From positions 1-38,847 of the IMG/VR virus record IMGVR_UViG_3300021437_000008: 38,847 bases of DNA; one strand, written 5' to 3'. Positions 37,858-38,847 of the stretch are shown here, in pieces. Position numbers and translations under genes: made by a program. The notes beneath the pieces are model-generated. The model did no database searches. It was not told where the DNA came from and saw nothing but the letters and a program-made list of their open reading frames with translations. The stretch comes from a virus. Position 1 is the first letter of the stretch. Every line of letters begins with the position of its first letter.

Positions 37858-38378
37858 GCAATCACCAGCACGATATAATCGGTGTAGTAAACAACGATAT
37901 GCGGAAGATTCACCATGAGCCGTTCATCTTCTCCCTCTGTTTCCATAAATGGAGAGATTGCATTCACTCCCGCCATTACATCGCCGGCGAGGAAAGGAAG
38001 ATTCCTGTCAAGCGGTTGGTCTGTGTTCAACCAATGCCCGTGTATCGAGTCATAAACCGTTGCCAGTAGGTCATAAGCATTCCGCTTGGCTTCATCCAAC
38101 AACCGAAGAGATTCAGCACCTACGAAAAACCGATACCGCAGTTCGTGGACGTTCAACTTCTTTGTCGAGTCCGTTGTGAATCGTCTTTTTCCCTGGTATT
38201 GGTACATGATGAGAGGAAGCATATGAATGAATCCCTCTTGCTTGGTCGCATCTGTGAACGTGCTTAGATTGATCTCTCCCGCATGTGGGGCAATCAAAAC
38301 ACCCTCATTCGATGGAACGGCCTTTAGGGTCGCTTCAATCTGCTTCTCTATGTCACCAAGAGAGTATCTCAAAACCAA
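37854..38378 (-). CDS. Mu gp37/DUF1834-like neck protein
   Basis: 174 residues. MVLRYSLGDIEKQIEATLKA, then VHELRYRFFVGAESLRLLDEAKRNAYDLLATVYDSIHG matches the helix-strand order of Mu gp37/DUF1834 neck proteins; follows the gp36-like gene as in Mu. Overlaps it by ten bases. Confidence 0.55.
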   Translation of the reverse strand: MVLRYSLGDIEKQIEATLKAVPSNEGVLIAPHAGEINLSTFTDATKQEGFIHMLPLIMYQYQGKRRFTTDSTKKLNVHELRYRFFVGAESLRLLDEAKRNAYDLLATVYDSIHGHWLNTDQPLDRNLPFLAGDVMAGVNAISPFMETEGEDERLMVNLPHIVVYYTDYIVLVIA

Positions 38379-38812
38379 CTCACGGGTTTATTCTGGTCGT
38401 AGAATCCGAATTGCTGTGGGTTGGAAACCATTTCAGCTTCCGGTGAATCAATCTCCGTCACGTTGTCGAGGTTCAACTTCAAATCCGCGATGTCCTGTAA
38501 TTGCTTCATTGCGGTTTTGTACGTCATATCCCATGACGCGGGCATAGCGACTTCCGTTGAACGTCTCTGATACGCCTTGTAAATTGCCAACTGTGCGGAA
38601 ATCTGCTTAACCAACGTCCCGACAAACGCGAGAGGAACCGGATAAACCTGTCCCACCATCGAATCAATCGTTGAGTCTGCATCTTCGATAAGAGCGGCAA
38701 GCACCTGTGGATCGGGTGCATTTGTATTCGGCGTGTCGTTCGTCAGTGAGGCCAGAATCTTAGGACTGATTCTGGCCTCCAAATCTGACTGCGACGAGTA
38801 CGGGTGCGCCAT
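38369..38812 (-). CDS. Mu gp36/DUF1320-like head-tail connector
   Basis: 147 residues. YSSQSDLEARISPKILASLTND and ALIEDADSTIDSMVGQVYPVPL..VKQISAQLAIYKAY are the DUF1320 pattern (D-x-x-R-x at start, then A...DAD..ID.Y.....P, L....A.Y.LY). It connects portal to tail. The start is repeated at 1-92 because of the circular join. Confidence 0.85.
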   Translation of the reverse strand: MAHPYSSQSDLEARISPKILASLTNDTPNTNAPDPQVLAALIEDADSTIDSMVGQVYPVPLAFVGTLVKQISAQLAIYKAYQRRSTEVAMPASWDMTYKTAMKQLQDIADLKLNLDNVTEIDSPEAEMVSNPQQFGFYDQNKPVSWF

Positions 38813-38847
38813 TAGGCGATGGAGTACGCGAGGTATCCGGCATCGGC
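38721..38847. repeat. Terminal direct repeat, right copy
   Basis: Same bases as 1-127. Removing one copy gives a circular genome of 38,720 bases. Confidence 0.95.

Noticed and set aside
152-38547. All plus-strand open frames of 60-240 codons
   Set aside because: Every one is antisense to a better minus-strand gene, lacks ribosome sites and has biased, low-quality composition.
1-38847. CRISPR arrays, insertion sequences, attachment sites
   Set aside because: No regularly spaced repeats, transposase or integrase were seen on either strand.

Overview
This window is one complete tailed-phage genome, or a closely related phage-like element, assembled as a circle. Bases 1-127 are repeated exactly at 38721-38847, so the unique length is 38,720 bp and the ends are an assembly overlap that cuts a gp36-like head gene. 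Every gene I can support is on the minus strand, and neighbours usually abut or overlap by 1-4 bases (ATGA, TAATG, GTGA, TTGA junctions). There is no integrase, DNA polymerase, tRNA or CRISPR array, so replication depends on the host. A tape measure and a probable frameshifted tail chaperone without a sheath point to a siphovirus-like virion. The head genes are of the Mu type (DUF935 portal, gpI-like protease/scaffold, gp36, gp37 and gpG relatives). Many genes have clear AAGGA-type ribosome sites. Predicted signal peptides end in FGQ, FSQ or PAQ, which tentatively suggests a Gram-negative host of the Bacteroidota/Ignavibacteria side; this is an inference only.

Layout in the direction of transcription (high to low coordinates). 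The one textbook promoter (TTGACA-17-TATTAT, 26045-26073) opens the early region. First come small zinc-site proteins, then a recombination set: a NinB-like protein, a single-strand annealing protein and a YqaJ exonuclease (23.6-25.4 kb). Next are an accessory/nuclease block with a possible Tad2-like protein, an ATP-grasp protein, an HNH nuclease, a VRR-NUC nuclease and a cytosine methyltransferase (20.1-23 kb). A replication initiator follows (18.5-19.3 kb), overlapped by a zinc-finger protein, and then a helper/PP-loop sulfotransferase-like/ParB cassette resembling IbrA-IbrB (15.6-18 kb). A 126-bp gap holds a striking structured RNA candidate (15158-15250). From 15.1 to 7.6 kb there are about 25 small accessory genes, including a Lar-like zinc ribbon protein, two related zinc proteins, an XRE regulator and several tiny membrane or secreted peptides. 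The large terminase lies at 6.2-7.6 kb.

A strong intrinsic terminator (5587-5629) sits directly before the portal gene, so the late genes must be reached by readthrough or antitermination. The late region runs portal, two secreted proteins, protease/scaffold, decoration protein and major capsid protein, then crosses the circle junction to gp36, gp37, a secreted fibre-like protein, tail completion, tail chaperone, tape measure, three large tail proteins and another secreted protein. The lysis region (26.1-29 kb) has a spanin-like protein, a metallophosphoesterase, a holin, a GH108 endolysin and a 30-residue membrane peptide. It ends in two hairpins next to the early promoter, closing the transcription circle.

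Most unusual points: four virion-module proteins with Sec signal peptides; a bistable or pseudoknotted 5' leader RNA; the terminator inside the late operon; a 149-base out-of-frame overlap downstream of the replication initiator; and at least ten plausible genes shorter than 60 codons. Functional calls are from motifs read by eye; no database search was run.
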